Source of the DNA: an uncultured Alcanivorax sp.
Lineage (GTDB): Bacteria; Pseudomonadota; Gammaproteobacteria; Pseudomonadales; Alcanivoracaceae
Direction of reading: 5' to 3'
DNA length: 64,000 nt
NCBI RefSeq assembly: GCF_947258575.1
Contig: NZ_CAMYIV010000003.1
Coordinates: 1 to 64,000, forward strand
Both the position numbers and the translations under genes were made by a program. The notes under the pieces were generated by a model, which worked only from the letters and a program-made list of their open reading frames with translations, was not told where the DNA came from and did not search any database. Shown here one piece after another: positions 25,426-35,169 of this stretch (its first letter is position 1; each line of letters starts with the position of its first letter).

Positions 25426-26334
25426 ATGACTATCTGGCACAAGATTCGTGGCGCACTGGCCCTGGTGGGCATCCTGCTTAACACCCTTCTTCTCTGCCTT
25501 CCGCTTTACGTTTTTGCCCTGCTTCGGCTGGTGCTGCGCGGGGAAAAATCCCAGGTGGTATTGTCGAAAATTCTGGTCTTCATCGCCGAGACCTGGATCG
25601 GCATCAATAACGCCATTATCGGCCTGACCAGCCAGGTGAAATGGAACATCACCGGCATGGACACGCTGGATCGTGATCAGTGGTATCTGGTCACCTGCAA
25701 CCACCAATCCTGGGCGGATATTCTGGTTCTGCAGCGCATCTCCAACCGCAGAATTCCCTTCCTGAAGTTTTTCCTCAAGCAGGAACTGATAAAAGTACCG
25801 CTGCTCGGGCTGGCCTGGTGGGCCCTGGATTTCCCTTTCATGAAGCGGTTCACCAAGGCCGAGCTTGAAAAGAACCCGTCCCTGAAAGGAAAGGACCTGG
25901 AAACCACCCGCAAGGCTTGCGAGAAATTTGCCTACTTCCCCACTTCGGTGATGAACTTTTTCGAAGGCACCCGCTTTGAGGCCGAAAAACACGCCAAGCA
26001 GCAATCCCCCTACAAGCACCTGCTTAAACCAAAAGCCGGTGGCGCCGCTTTCACCCTTAATGCCATGTCAGGGCATTTGCGAAATTTACTTGATGTGACC
26101 ATTATTTACCCCCCGGAGGCACCCCGCTCTCTACTGGCTTATCTCGGCGGCGCCATGAACGAGGTTGACGTCATCGTTCAACAGCGCGTGATCCCCGCCT
26201 GGGCCTCGGAAGGCGACTACGAATCGGACCCGGAATTCCGAGCCCGATTCCAGCAATGGATTGGCGACCTCTGGGCGGAAAAGGATGCCTTACTGGAAAA
26301 TAATAACGCCGGACGCACCACGCCGGGCGCCTGA
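25426..26334 (+). CDS. PlsC-like 1-acyl-glycerol-3-phosphate acyltransferase family protein (YihG type)
   Basis: A 302-residue lysophospholipid acyltransferase. The HX4D motif is CNHQSWADI near residue 90, and the second block is FFEGTRFEAEKH near 185. Two hydrophobic segments open the protein (LALVGILLNTLLLCLPLYVF). It resembles E. coli YihG, which acylates glycerophospholipids with unsaturated chains. The ATG at 25426 is preferred because the terminator at 25278-25305 lies just upstream; an ATG at 25348 is the alternative. Its stop lies within the next hairpin. Confidence 0.85.
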   Translation: MTIWHKIRGALALVGILLNTLLLCLPLYVFALLRLVLRGEKSQVVLSKILVFIAETWIGINNAIIGLTSQVKWNITGMDTLDRDQWYLVTCNHQSWADILVLQRISNRRIPFLKFFLKQELIKVPLLGLAWWALDFPFMKRFTKAELEKNPSLKGKDLETTRKACEKFAYFPTSVMNFFEGTRFEAEKHAKQQSPYKHLLKPKAGGAAFTLNAMSGHLRNLLDVTIIYPPEAPRSLLAYLGGAMNEVDVIVQQRVIPAWASEGDYESDPEFRARFQQWIGDLWAEKDALLENNNAGRTTPGA

Positions 26335-26386
26335 CGCAGCCCTTTTCCGCGTCAGGCATCCAGCGTCAAGCGTCTGGCGCCTTTTT
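26326..26386 (+). terminator. Terminator overlapping the acyltransferase stop codon
   Basis: GGCGCCTGACGC (26326-26337) can pair with GCGTCTGGCGCC (26370-26381) at 10 of 12 positions, directly followed by TTTTT. An alternative inner stem pairs 26329-26337 with 26349-26357 perfectly. It contains the stop of the acyltransferase and lies 11 bases before the next ATG. Confidence 0.6.
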
Positions 26387-26396
26387 GAGAATTTAT

Positions 26397-28961
26397 ATGT
26401 TTGGCCGATTTCTGAAACCTCGCTGGCAGCACAGCAATCCCGACATGCGGCTCAAGGCCGTGGAACAACTGTCCCCCGTTGACGACGAGGCGACCCTGGC
26501 TCGTCTTGCGCGCGGCGACTCCAACTCCCTGGTTCGAGCCGCCGCCAGCGGCAGAATTACGGACTTTTCCCTGCTGGACGAAATCCATCAGCGCGACGAA
26601 GAGCCCTCGGTGCGCGAAGCCGCCTCCATGCGGATCATGGCACTGCTGGCCGGCACCGTGGATGGCGCCCCCAACAGCGAAACCCGATTAAGGTTGATAC
26701 GCCTCACCGGCAATCGCGAGGCGCTTGGCTATATTGCCCGTAACAGCCCCGATGAAATGTGCCAACAGGCCGCCATCGAGCGTCTTGATGATGACCACCT
26801 GTTGTTCGAGCTGGCCCTGGAAAGCAGGACAGAGACCCTGCGGCTCGAAGCCGCCCAGCAGCTCCGCAGCCTCTCCCTATTGAAGCGCCTTAGCCGCGAA
26901 GGCCGTGACAAACGCGTCACCCGGTTGGCCCGGGAACAAGCCAAGGCCCTGCAGGAAAAAATACAGCAGGAAGAAGCTGAGTCCGCACGGGTCGTGCAAC
27001 TGGCAGATCGGCTGGAACAACACGCTCGCCGCTCCGTTGACGCCCTGTATGGCCCGCGTCTGGAACAGCTGGAACAGCAATGGCAGGACAGCAGCAACCG
27101 GGCGACACCAGAGCTGGCCGAGCGGGTTCAACAAGCACTGCAGCAATGCCGCCACCAACTGGCAATCCTGCAAGAGGAAAACCACCGTCAAGCACTGGCA
27201 GATACCGCCCGCGCAGAACGGGAAGCGGCAGCTCACAACCTGTATCAACTATTGAGCCAGAGCGAACCGCAAGCCTGGGAAGACCAGCTGGGCGAGTTGC
27301 GCTCTGCCCTTGCCACCCAGAAACGTCGCTGGGACAGTGCCAATGAGCAGGCCCCGGCCCCGGACAATGACAAACGGGCCTTCGAGGATCTGGTCAGTGC
27401 TTTCGAGCGCATGTTGAATCTGGCGGCCGATATTCTTGAAGCCCGCGATGATCCCGCTCGCCTGCAGAGCCTGGCTGCAGAGTGGCCCACGGGATACCCC
27501 AAGCCACCTTTGCTGGCTGCCCTCACCGCCCCGCCCCGCGAAGAAAAACCCGCAACGGCCCCGGCTCGCCCAGCACCGAGCCCCCATCAGGGGCTACTGG
27601 TTGCACTGAAGCGGGAGCTGCGAGAGGGCAATCTGCGCCACGCCAATCGCCTCTGGCACAAGGCCCAGGCCATCATCGACGAACAGGGCGATGCGGCCCT
27701 GGCCAGCCAGCTGAAAAAACTCGAAGCCCGCCGCGCCGAACTGCAGGACTGGCATCGCTTTGCTGCCGAGCCAAAAAAGGTGTCGCTGTGCGAATCCATG
27801 GAAGCCCTGGCTGGCAGCAGCATGGATGCGCCGCAACTGGCTTCCGCCATCCAGGCACTTCACGATGAATGGCGCGCCTTGATGAGCTCCGACCAGGACG
27901 AGGATCAGGCCCTCTGGGATCGCTTCAAGGCCGCCTCCGATCGCGCCTATGAGCCGTGCCAGGCCCATTTTGCCGAGCAGGATGCGCTACGCCAGAGCAA
28001 TCTGGAAAAACGCCGCCAACTTTGCGAGCAGCTTGAGCAATTTGTTGCCGCACAGGACTGGAGCCAGGCTGACTGGCAAGGCATCTGGCAAATCCGCCAA
28101 CAGGCACCCAAAGACTGGAAAGCCATTCAACCGGTGCGTTTTACTCACGCTCGTGAGGTGCAGAAACGCTTCTCCGCGATACTGTCCGGCCTTGACGAAA
28201 GGCTCAAAGAGTATATCGAGGGCGCCGAAACCTCTCGACAGGCCCTGATCACCCAGGCAAAAAACCTGGCCACACTGGATGATGTGGGCGAAGCGACCCG
28301 GCAGGCGCAGCAATTGCAGAAGCAATGGCGTGACACGCCCTGGTTGCCGCCGGCGCAGCATCGCGCCGGTCAGAAAAAATTCAAAAAGGCCATGGACGCC
28401 CTGTTTGCCGAGCGCAACCGTCAGCATGCCGAACGCAAAGCGGAACAGGAAGTTCGCTCACAGGAAGCGCGAGATGCGGTCACGCAACTGGAAAGCTGCC
28501 TGGATGCGCCTTTCTCAAGGGAGGGAGCCCATGCTTTGAAAGAAGCGCTGAACGCGCTTGAACAATTCAACAGCTCCGCCCTGCCCCAGTCTCTGAATCG
28601 CCAGGCTCAGCAGCTGCGTCGGCGAGCCCGGGAAAGGCTCGACCGCCTGTCTGAATGGGAGCACTGGCAAGCTCTACAGCAGACCGCGGAAAGCCTTTCT
28701 GAAGTGAATGAGTGCGGCGAGGAATCACTGACACTGGCGGTTGCCTTCGAGGCGCTGGCTGGCGTACCCAGCCCTGAAGCCGAGCGCCAGCGCCGCCTTC
28801 AGTGGCAACTGGAAAAGCTGCCGTCGGCCATGAAACAGCAACAATTTTCTGCTCTGGATGAAATGGCTCGGCTTTTGAAGGATCACGATCAGCCGGTCTG
28901 TGTCGCCGTGCGCAATCGCCTGCTTCAGGCCCTGGCAGTATTGGAGCCGGGCAGTGAGTAA
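26397..28961 (+). CDS. Large DUF349-repeat coiled-coil protein
   Basis: An 854-residue, Gln/Glu/Arg-rich helical protein. The start MFGRFLKPRWQHSNPDMRLK is typical of the gammaproteobacterial DUF349 family. HEAT-like helices occupy about 20-165 (NSLVRAAASGRITD, SVREAASMRIMALLAG). DUF349 repeats follow, with W-x-(8)-R/P patterns such as DALWDRFKAASDRAYEPCQA and FKKAMDALFAERNRQHAERK. Function is unknown; no membrane or signal segment is present. It overlaps the next gene by eight bases. The ATG at 26397 is preferred to a TTG four codons earlier. Confidence 0.85.
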   Translation: MFGRFLKPRWQHSNPDMRLKAVEQLSPVDDEATLARLARGDSNSLVRAAASGRITDFSLLDEIHQRDEEPSVREAASMRIMALLAGTVDGAPNSETRLRLIRLTGNREALGYIARNSPDEMCQQAAIERLDDDHLLFELALESRTETLRLEAAQQLRSLSLLKRLSREGRDKRVTRLAREQAKALQEKIQQEEAESARVVQLADRLEQHARRSVDALYGPRLEQLEQQWQDSSNRATPELAERVQQALQQCRHQLAILQEENHRQALADTARAEREAAAHNLYQLLSQSEPQAWEDQLGELRSALATQKRRWDSANEQAPAPDNDKRAFEDLVSAFERMLNLAADILEARDDPARLQSLAAEWPTGYPKPPLLAALTAPPREEKPATAPARPAPSPHQGLLVALKRELREGNLRHANRLWHKAQAIIDEQGDAALASQLKKLEARRAELQDWHRFAAEPKKVSLCESMEALAGSSMDAPQLASAIQALHDEWRALMSSDQDEDQALWDRFKAASDRAYEPCQAHFAEQDALRQSNLEKRRQLCEQLEQFVAAQDWSQADWQGIWQIRQQAPKDWKAIQPVRFTHAREVQKRFSAILSGLDERLKEYIEGAETSRQALITQAKNLATLDDVGEATRQAQQLQKQWRDTPWLPPAQHRAGQKKFKKAMDALFAERNRQHAERKAEQEVRSQEARDAVTQLESCLDAPFSREGAHALKEALNALEQFNSSALPQSLNRQAQQLRRRARERLDRLSEWEHWQALQQTAESLSEVNECGEESLTLAVAFEALAGVPSPEAERQRRLQWQLEKLPSAMKQQQFSALDEMARLLKDHDQPVCVAVRNRLLQALAVLEPGSE

Positions 28962-29430
28962 TCTGCTAACCCGGTTTGCCCGCACCCCGAGAGGGCTGCG
29001 CTGGTTTCTGAATCTTTACGGTCCCTACCTGGGTGCGGGTGTGCGGGTAGATTATCTGGCGGAGGACTTTCGCGAGCTCAAGGTGTCCATGGGATTGCAC
29101 TGGTACAACCGTAATTACGTGGGCACCCATTTTGGCGGCAGCCTCTATTCCATGGTCGATCCGTTCTACATGCTCATGGTCATGAACGTGCTGGGGCGGG
29201 ATTATATCGTCTGGGACAAGGCTGCCGAGATTGATTTCATCAAGCCGGGCACCGGGCGGGTTCATGCCCGTTTCCTGCTGACCGATACCATGCTGGAAGC
29301 AATCCATCAGCACACTGCCGACGGCAACAAATACCTGCCTTGTTGGCCGGTGACCATCATCAACGATGACGGCGAGACAGTGGCCAAAATCAACAAGACG
29401 CTCTATATCCGCAAGAAGCCCCGCAGCTGA
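28954..29430 (+). CDS. DUF4442 hotdog-fold thioesterase-like protein
   Basis: A 158-residue protein with a hotdog fold of the DUF4442 type: VSMGLHWYNRNYVGTHFGGS, then SMVDPFYMLMVMNVLGRDYI, and WDKAAEIDFIKPGTGRVHAR. Relatives are predicted acyl-CoA thioesterases. The GTG at 28954 overlaps the DUF349 stop (GTGAGTAA), so translation is coupled. Substrate is not predictable. Confidence 0.8.
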   Translation: MSNLLTRFARTPRGLRWFLNLYGPYLGAGVRVDYLAEDFRELKVSMGLHWYNRNYVGTHFGGSLYSMVDPFYMLMVMNVLGRDYIVWDKAAEIDFIKPGTGRVHARFLLTDTMLEAIHQHTADGNKYLPCWPVTIINDDGETVAKINKTLYIRKKPRS

Positions 29431-29515
29431 TCTTGTCGTGGGAGCCATCCCTCATGATGACGCTGATTGATCTGAAAAGCGCCAATGGTTCGCCATGCAA
29501 GCATGGCTCCTACAG

Positions 29516-30130
29516 TCACTGCCCGAAGCTACCTGTCTTTTCCAGATAGGCGAGTTCTTCGGCGGTGCTTTCCCTACCCAGAGCTGCATTGCGATGCGGG
29601 AAACGCCCGAAGCGGCGAATCAACTCCCGATGTTGCCTGGCTGCATCGACACTGCTTTGTACCGACTTGCGACAGGAATCCGGGGCGCGCTCCAGCAAGG
29701 CGGTCATGCTGTTCAGACAGAGATCCTGCAGGTCTTCATCTTCAGCATGCATCAGTGGCATCAGAAAGAATACCTGCCCACACAGGGGCAACTTGCTGTG
29801 CATCTGCCTGGAAACACCCTCCACCGCGAGGGTTGCCGCCCGGTGATCGCCGGCAAAGGCCTGGGACTGGCCACGGTAGATATGGCGGGTGAACTGGTCC
29901 AGCAGCAGGATCAATGCCAGCCGTGACTGAGGCTGGCGTTCCCAGTCCACCAGTTCCTGCTGTACCGCCGCCTCCACATAAGCGCCGAAGCGATGCTCAA
30001 TCTCTGCATCATCACCCGCACTGGCGCGAAACCATTTGCGCGTTACCGATGCCTGCGGCCAGTCCTGGCTCAGACCATCCTCAAACCAGTAATTGAGTAC
30101 GTCCTGCCAGGGCGGCGTCAATTCAAACAT
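29516..30130 (-). CDS. DUF924-family protein
   Basis: A 204-residue helical protein with the DUF924 signature: DVLNYWFEDGLSQDW, RKWFRAS, LALILLLDQFTRHIYRGQSQ and GRFPHRNAALGRESTAEEL. The fold is TPR-like and the biochemical role is unknown. The ATG at 30130 has GGAGGTG upstream and overlaps the end of tesA by eight bases, so they are translationally coupled. Confidence 0.88.
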   Translation of the reverse strand: MFELTPPWQDVLNYWFEDGLSQDWPQASVTRKWFRASAGDDAEIEHRFGAYVEAAVQQELVDWERQPQSRLALILLLDQFTRHIYRGQSQAFAGDHRAATLAVEGVSRQMHSKLPLCGQVFFLMPLMHAEDEDLQDLCLNSMTALLERAPDSCRKSVQSSVDAARQHRELIRRFGRFPHRNAALGRESTAEELAYLEKTGSFGQ

Positions 30131-30758
30131 CGTCACCTCCTGCGGCTTCATCGCACTGAGCCGGCAATAAAGGCTCAAGCACAGAAGCGGCATGGGCCTT
30201 CAACAAGGGCTGGGCTTCCCCGGTGGGATGAATGCCATCCTTCTGCATCCAGCCCTGCTCCACCACGCCCTCCAGGAAAAACGGGAACAACGGCACTTTT
30301 TTGTCGTCAGATACCTGACGGAACTGTTGTTCGAACAGACGGGTATACTGTTGCCCGTAATTGGGGGGAATACGCATGCCGAGCAATACCGGTGTGGCGT
30401 CTGCGGCACGGCTTTTTTCGATCATCTGTGCCAGGTTGTTGCCCATGGCGATGGGGGACAGTCCGCGCAGGCCATCATTGCCGCCCAGCTCAATGATCAC
30501 GATTTGCGGCGCATGTTTGTCCAGCAATGCTGCCAGCCGGCCATTGCCGCCGGCGGTGGTTTCACCGCTGACCGACGCATTGATCACGGGGAAATCACGG
30601 CAGCGCTGTTCCAGTTCCTTCTCCAGCAGGGCGACCCACCCTGCGGATTTTTCAATCCCATAGGCAGCACTGATACTATCGCCCAAAACCAGTAAGCCCC
30701 TGGCCTGCACGGACAGCGCCGCCATGGCCAGAATTGCCACTAAAAGAAGCCGAATCAT
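30123..30758 (-). CDS. tesA: TesA-type SGNH esterase / acyl-CoA thioesterase I
   Basis: A 211-residue SGNH hydrolase with a signal peptide (LLVAILAMAALSVQARG), hence periplasmic. Block I is LLVLGDSISAAYG with Ser28; block III is IIELGGNDGLRG; block V is QKDGIHPT with catalytic Asp and His. TesA hydrolyses acyl-CoAs, esters and lysophospholipids. It is divergent from ybbA as in E. coli, but here the two start codons share bases (CAT at 30756-30758, ATG at 30757-30759). Confidence 0.92.
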   Translation of the reverse strand: MIRLLLVAILAMAALSVQARGLLVLGDSISAAYGIEKSAGWVALLEKELEQRCRDFPVINASVSGETTAGGNGRLAALLDKHAPQIVIIELGGNDGLRGLSPIAMGNNLAQMIEKSRAADATPVLLGMRIPPNYGQQYTRLFEQQFRQVSDDKKVPLFPFFLEGVVEQGWMQKDGIHPTGEAQPLLKAHAASVLEPLLPAQCDEAAGGDDV

Positions 30759-31434
30759 GAACACAACATCTCCCGTATTAAGCGCCCGAAATCTTGGCAA
30801 ACGTGTACAGGGACCAGAGGGCGGGCTGGATCTATTGCAGGATATCACGCTGGCAGTGAATGCCGGTGACAGTCTGGCCATTACCGGGCCATCCGGCTCC
30901 GGCAAATCCACCCTATTGTCTCTGCTCGCCGGCCTGGATGTGCCCACCAGCGGTGAGGTGCTGCTGGGAGACAAGCCGTTCAGTAATGGCAGCGAAGATC
31001 AACGGGCCCGCCTGCGCGGTGAGCAATGCGGCTTTGTATTTCAGCATTTCCAGTTGGTGGCCGATCTCACCGCCCAGGAAAACGTCATGCTGCCGCTGGA
31101 AATCCTGGGCCGCGCCAAGGACCGCGACACCGCCCGCCACTGGCTCGACCAGGTGGGGCTGGGCAAACGCCATCATCACTTCCCGGCCCAACTATCTGGC
31201 GGGGAACAGCAACGCGTTGCGCTGGCGCGGGCCTTCGCGGTGTCCCCTTCCCTGCTGTTTGCCGATGAGCCCACCGGCAGTCTGGATTATGCCAATGGTG
31301 AGCATGTAGCAGACTTGCTGTTTTCCCTGAACCAGGAACAGGGCACCGCCCTGGTACTGGTCACCCATGACCAGACTCTGGCCCGGCGTTGCAGCCGAGC
31401 CATGTCCCTGGTGGAGGGCCGTCTTGGTGTTTAA
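30757..31434 (+). CDS. ybbA: ABC transporter ATP-binding protein, YbbA (LolD-like)
   Basis: A 225-residue ABC ATPase of the MacB/LolD class. Walker A is [20 protein letters not shown], the signature is [17 protein letters not shown], and Walker B is [12 protein letters not shown] followed by the H-loop [10 protein letters not shown]. With the permease downstream it forms the YbbA-YbbP complex, thought to act on envelope lipids or lipoproteins; the substrate is unsettled. The start overlaps that of tesA on the other strand. Confidence 0.93.
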   Translation: MNTTSPVLSARNLGKRVQGPEGGLDLLQDITLAVNAGDSLAITGPSGSGKSTLLSLLAGLDVPTSGEVLLGDKPFSNGSEDQRARLRGEQCGFVFQHFQLVADLTAQENVMLPLEILGRAKDRDTARHWLDQVGLGKRHHHFPAQLSGGEQQRVALARAFAVSPSLLFADEPTGSLDYANGEHVADLLFSLNQEQGTALVLVTHDQTLARRCSRAMSLVEGRLGV

Positions 31435-33835
31435 GGCCTGGCGTTCCCCCGCATTCCGCGTTCAGGCACTGGCGGTGCTGGTGGCAGCCTTTGCCATGAC
31501 CGCCATGCTGATCCTGCGCGACACTGTCGACCAACGATTCAACCAGCGTACCGCCGTTGCCCTGGGCGCGGACCTGATTCTGGAAGGCACCCGTTTTCCG
31601 GAACCGGCACAACGCCAGCAACTGGCAGAGACCCGTCACACGGAAAGCGTGAAATTTTCCAGTGTGCTGGTAAACGACGACAGCTTTCTGCTGGCCAGCA
31701 TACGGGCGGTGTCGGCCGGCTTCCCGCTCTATGGCGAGATCCAGATCAGTGACAGCCGCTTTGCGGATCCGTACCCGGTGGATCATGGCCCACAGCCCGG
31801 TCATGTCTGGATTGCCGGCACCGGGCTGGATCGCCTGGGCTTACAGACCGGCGAGTTCATTACCCTTGGCGAACGCAGCCTGCTGATCGATAAGGTCATC
31901 GTTCAGGAGCCGGATCAACAAGCCGGCTTCTACAGCATGAACCCGCGGGCCCTGATCCATATTGATGATCTGCAACAGGCAGCAATACTCGGTGAGGGCA
32001 GTCGCTACCGCCATAACATTCTGGTGGCTGCCAATGATGCCACTCGCCAGCAGCTGGAGAGTCGCCTGACCCCGGGGCTGCGGCCGGACCAGGAACTGGA
32101 AACCGTGGCCAATACCGAGTTGCGCAGTCGTGGGCCGGTGGAGCAACTTTTCCTCTGGTCGCAACTGGCGGTGATGCTGGTGGTGTTGCTGTGCGCGGCG
32201 GCCATCTACCTAACCTCAAGCCACCGTGCCCGTCACCAGCAAACGCTCTGTGCCGTGATGAAAACCGTGGGCGCCAGCCAGGCAACCATTGTCCGCCGCT
32301 TGCTGGGCGGCGACGCCCTTGCCCTGTTGATCCCCACGCTCAGCGGTATTGCCCTGGCCAGTGCGCTGGGCCTGTATCTGATCACACTAATGGGGGGAGG
32401 CATGACCTTTCCCGTTGCTGCACCGGTATTGGGCCTGATTGGCCCGGTGCTGCTGTGGCTTGGGTTTGCTGCCCCCACCCTGTGGGCGCATCTGGGCCTG
32501 CCAGCCACCGCCTTGCTGCAACAGCGTGAAAGCCAGCCGGGCCGTCAGCGCTGGACCCTGCTAATTGCCCTGCTCACCCCGATCCCGCTGGCCGCCGTGA
32601 TGAGTGGTTCACTGACCAGTCTGTGGCCCCTGCTGCTGCTGACTTTTGCCATCGCGGTGGGGCTACCGCTGGTGCTGTGGCCCCTGGTGTCGCTATTGGA
32701 CCGGGTCAGCGGCAGGATGCCGCTGGCTGCCCGTCTGGCCCTGCGCCGCCTGAGCCGTCGCAAGACAACCACGCTGCCCCTGTTGGCAGCGCTGGTGGTG
32801 TCACTGGCGGTATTGTCCATGTCGATCCAGACCGGCAGGCAGTTACTGAGCGACTGGCGCTCTACCCTGCCCGACAATGCACCCAACTATTTTGTCATCA
32901 ACCTGTTTGACCAGGACCTGGCGCCTTTCAATGACTGGCTGGCACAGCACAACAGCGACAGCCAGCCTCTTTATCCTGTGGTTCGCGCCCGGCTTACCGC
33001 TATTAACGGCGAGCCTGTGCGTGATGCCGTGACCAAGGAGCAGGACCGTGGCGACCGGGCATTGAACCGGGACCTGTCTCTCACCGAGGCGGATACCTTG
33101 CCTGACAGCAACGAGCTGCTGGAAGGCCGCTGGGTCGAGGGGGCCGGCGAGGTCACCGTGGAAAGTGAGTTGGCGGAGTCACTGGGGTTGAAGCTGGGTG
33201 ACCAGTTGATCTTTACCGGGGCCTCCACGCCTATTGAAGCTGAAATTGTCGGCCTGCGGGACGTGGACTGGGAAAGTTTTGCGCCTAACTTCTACTTCAT
33301 GTTTTCCCCGGGCACGCTGGAAGCCCAGAGTCGCACCTGGATCACCAGTTTTTATCTGCCCCCCGAGAAAAGCACAGAGCTGGCGAGCCTGGTGCAACAG
33401 TTTCCCCAGATCAGCCTGCTGGACGTGAACGCCATCCTTGCCACCTTGGAGGACATCGTTGCCCAGGCCAGTCGCGCCGCTTTCTTTGTGGGACTGATGC
33501 TGATGCTGGCGGCGCTACTGGTGCTGGCTGCTGCCCTGCTGGCAACCGCTGACCAGATGCGCAAGGATAACCGGCTGCTGGTTGTGATTGGCGCCCGCCA
33601 GAGCCTGCTGCGGCGCACCGCCGCTCTGCAGGCCCTGTTCCTGATTGGTGGCGCCGCCCTGCTGGCCAATCTGATTCACTTTGCCGCACTGTTTCCACTG
33701 GGGCAGAAACTGTTCGACGGCGAGTTGCCGTTGAGCCTGTGGTTACTGCTGCCCTGGGGCGTCACTGCGTTGCTGGTGCTGGCAGCGCGGCTGGCGCCAC
33801 CCTTGCAGCCAGCTTCCCTTAGCGGGAAAGTCTGA
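31427..33835 (+). CDS. ybbP: FtsX-like ABC permease, YbbP
   Basis: An 802-residue permease with two FtsX-type four-helix modules separated by large periplasmic domains. The first membrane helix is VQALAVLVAAFAMTAMLIL; further groups lie near 250-420 (LAVMLVVLLCAAAIYLTSSH) and near 690-790 (FFVGLMLMLAALLVLAAALL). The GTG at 31427 overlaps the ybbA stop by eight bases and has GGAGGG upstream. It works with YbbA. A long palindrome follows the gene. Confidence 0.92.
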   Translation: MFKAWRSPAFRVQALAVLVAAFAMTAMLILRDTVDQRFNQRTAVALGADLILEGTRFPEPAQRQQLAETRHTESVKFSSVLVNDDSFLLASIRAVSAGFPLYGEIQISDSRFADPYPVDHGPQPGHVWIAGTGLDRLGLQTGEFITLGERSLLIDKVIVQEPDQQAGFYSMNPRALIHIDDLQQAAILGEGSRYRHNILVAANDATRQQLESRLTPGLRPDQELETVANTELRSRGPVEQLFLWSQLAVMLVVLLCAAAIYLTSSHRARHQQTLCAVMKTVGASQATIVRRLLGGDALALLIPTLSGIALASALGLYLITLMGGGMTFPVAAPVLGLIGPVLLWLGFAAPTLWAHLGLPATALLQQRESQPGRQRWTLLIALLTPIPLAAVMSGSLTSLWPLLLLTFAIAVGLPLVLWPLVSLLDRVSGRMPLAARLALRRLSRRKTTTLPLLAALVVSLAVLSMSIQTGRQLLSDWRSTLPDNAPNYFVINLFDQDLAPFNDWLAQHNSDSQPLYPVVRARLTAINGEPVRDAVTKEQDRGDRALNRDLSLTEADTLPDSNELLEGRWVEGAGEVTVESELAESLGLKLGDQLIFTGASTPIEAEIVGLRDVDWESFAPNFYFMFSPGTLEAQSRTWITSFYLPPEKSTELASLVQQFPQISLLDVNAILATLEDIVAQASRAAFFVGLMLMLAALLVLAAALLATADQMRKDNRLLVVIGARQSLLRRTAALQALFLIGGAALLANLIHFAALFPLGQKLFDGELPLSLWLLLPWGVTALLVLAARLAPPLQPASLSGKV

Positions 33836-33855
33836 CGCAGATAACACGGCGACTT

Positions 33856-33954
33856 CGTAGGGTGGATTAGCCCAAGGCGTAATCCACAAAATTCACTGCA
33901 GCAGACGTCGAATCGCAGGAAGGTGGATTACGCCTTAGGCTAATCCACCCTACG
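33856..33954. repeat. Long palindromic repeat after ybbP (GTAGGGTGGATTA type)
   Basis: Arms of 32 bases at 33856-33887 and 33923-33954 match at 31 of 32 positions, separated by 35 bases. The ends read CGTAGGGTGGATTAG and CTAATCCACCCTACG. It is related in outline (GTAGGGTG... CACCCTAC ends and a central CCTAAGGCG) to the palindromes at 46.7, 48.8 and 50.3 kb. It lies between convergent ybbP and the Bcr-type gene. Confidence 0.8.
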
Positions 33955-33981
33955 GTTGATACGGTTACCGCGAGACCGTTT

Positions 33982-35169
33982 CTAACGTTCCGCCCCTTTC
34001 CTCAACCACAGGAAGGCCGCTAGTGCGGTAATGCTGCTGCCGGCCATCAACAGTGTCATCGGCACCGGCGTGCCGTCATGCCAGGCGCCCAATACCGTGC
34101 CGATCAGCCCGGCCAGCAGAAATTGCAGCGTACCGTTCAGGCCGGTAGCCGCACCGCTGTCGCGATCAAACAGGCTGAGGAAACTGGCAATACCGTTGGG
34201 GATCACCAGCGCCACCATACCTGCAGTGACCATAATCAGTGGCACCACTGCCCACAGAACCAGGTTGTCTGTCAGCGTCAGCACCAGCAATGCCACCCCG
34301 GCCAGGGCTTGCAAGATTAGCCCTGCACGCATGATGTCTGCGCTGGCATAACGGCGCAGTAACACAACATTCAGGCGATTGAGCCCGAGCATGGTCACCA
34401 CATTGGCACCGAAATACAGCGGGAACTGGTAGGGGCTGATGCCGAAATGATCCATGTAGAGGAAGGCAGCATCGGTAATGAAGACAAACAGGGCGGAAAA
34501 TGCCAGCGCATTGGCAAGAATAAAGCCCATCGCCGGGCGATTGCGCAGCACTCTCCCATAAGCGTTGAACAACCGGTGCCACAACGTCTCATTGTCTTGC
34601 CGCCGGGGAACCGTGGGCAGCGGGAAGCGAACCAGCAGCATCAACATCATCCCGTATCCGGCCAGCATGAAGAAAATGCTCTGCCAGCCGGCAAGATTGA
34701 GCAGTGCCACACCCACCGCCGGCGCCACCAGCGGCGCAATCAGCATGACCAGGCCAATACTGGTGAGAACCCCGGCGGCCTGCTGGCCGGTGAAATGGTC
34801 CCGTACCGAGGCGGCGGCAATCACTACAGATGCACCTCCCCCTACGGCCTGGAGGAAACGCAGCAGGTAAAGCATCTGGATGTCATTACTGAAAGGAATG
34901 ATCAAGCTGCCGGCAATGAAAAGCAGCAACCCTATATAAGCGACCGGCTTGCGACCAAAGTGATCCGACAAGGGTCCGCCCAACCACTGGCCCAGTGCCA
35001 CGCCGAGTACATAGACACTCACCGAAATTTCCACATCGTGGATCGGCACGGCAAAGTGCTCAGACATCGCCAACAGTGCCGGTAGATAGGTATCAATGGC
35101 GAGAGGCCCCAGTGCGACCAGGGTGCCGAGTAGAATCGCCAATCGACGAGGGGAAATTTGGGCTTGCAT
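33982..35169 (-). CDS. Bcr/CflA-family multidrug MFS exporter
   Basis: A 395-residue, 12-segment drug:proton antiporter. Family features are LVALGPLAIDTYLPALLAMS in helix 1, GQWLGGPLSDHFGRKPVAYI (motif A) near 62-80, and LRFLQAVGGGASVVIAAASV (motif B) in helix 4. Such pumps export chloramphenicol, bicyclomycin, sulfonamides or short peptides; the actual range is not predictable. It stands alone between the ybbP-side palindrome and a 327-base divergent promoter region. Confidence 0.88.
   Translation of the reverse strand: MQAQISPRRLAILLGTLVALGPLAIDTYLPALLAMSEHFAVPIHDVEISVSVYVLGVALGQWLGGPLSDHFGRKPVAYIGLLLFIAGSLIIPFSNDIQMLYLLRFLQAVGGGASVVIAAASVRDHFTGQQAAGVLTSIGLVMLIAPLVAPAVGVALLNLAGWQSIFFMLAGYGMMLMLLVRFPLPTVPRRQDNETLWHRLFNAYGRVLRNRPAMGFILANALAFSALFVFITDAAFLYMDHFGISPYQFPLYFGANVVTMLGLNRLNVVLLRRYASADIMRAGLILQALAGVALLVLTLTDNLVLWAVVPLIMVTAGMVALVIPNGIASFLSLFDRDSGAATGLNGTLQFLLAGLIGTVLGAWHDGTPVPMTLLMAGSSITALAAFLWLRKGAER

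Noticed and set aside
29437-29515. REP-like palindrome between the DUF4442 and DUF924 genes
   Set aside because: GGGAGCCAT near 29440 and ATGGCTCCTAC near 29504 can pair, but the rest of the arms do not match, so the evidence is too weak for a separate repeat call.
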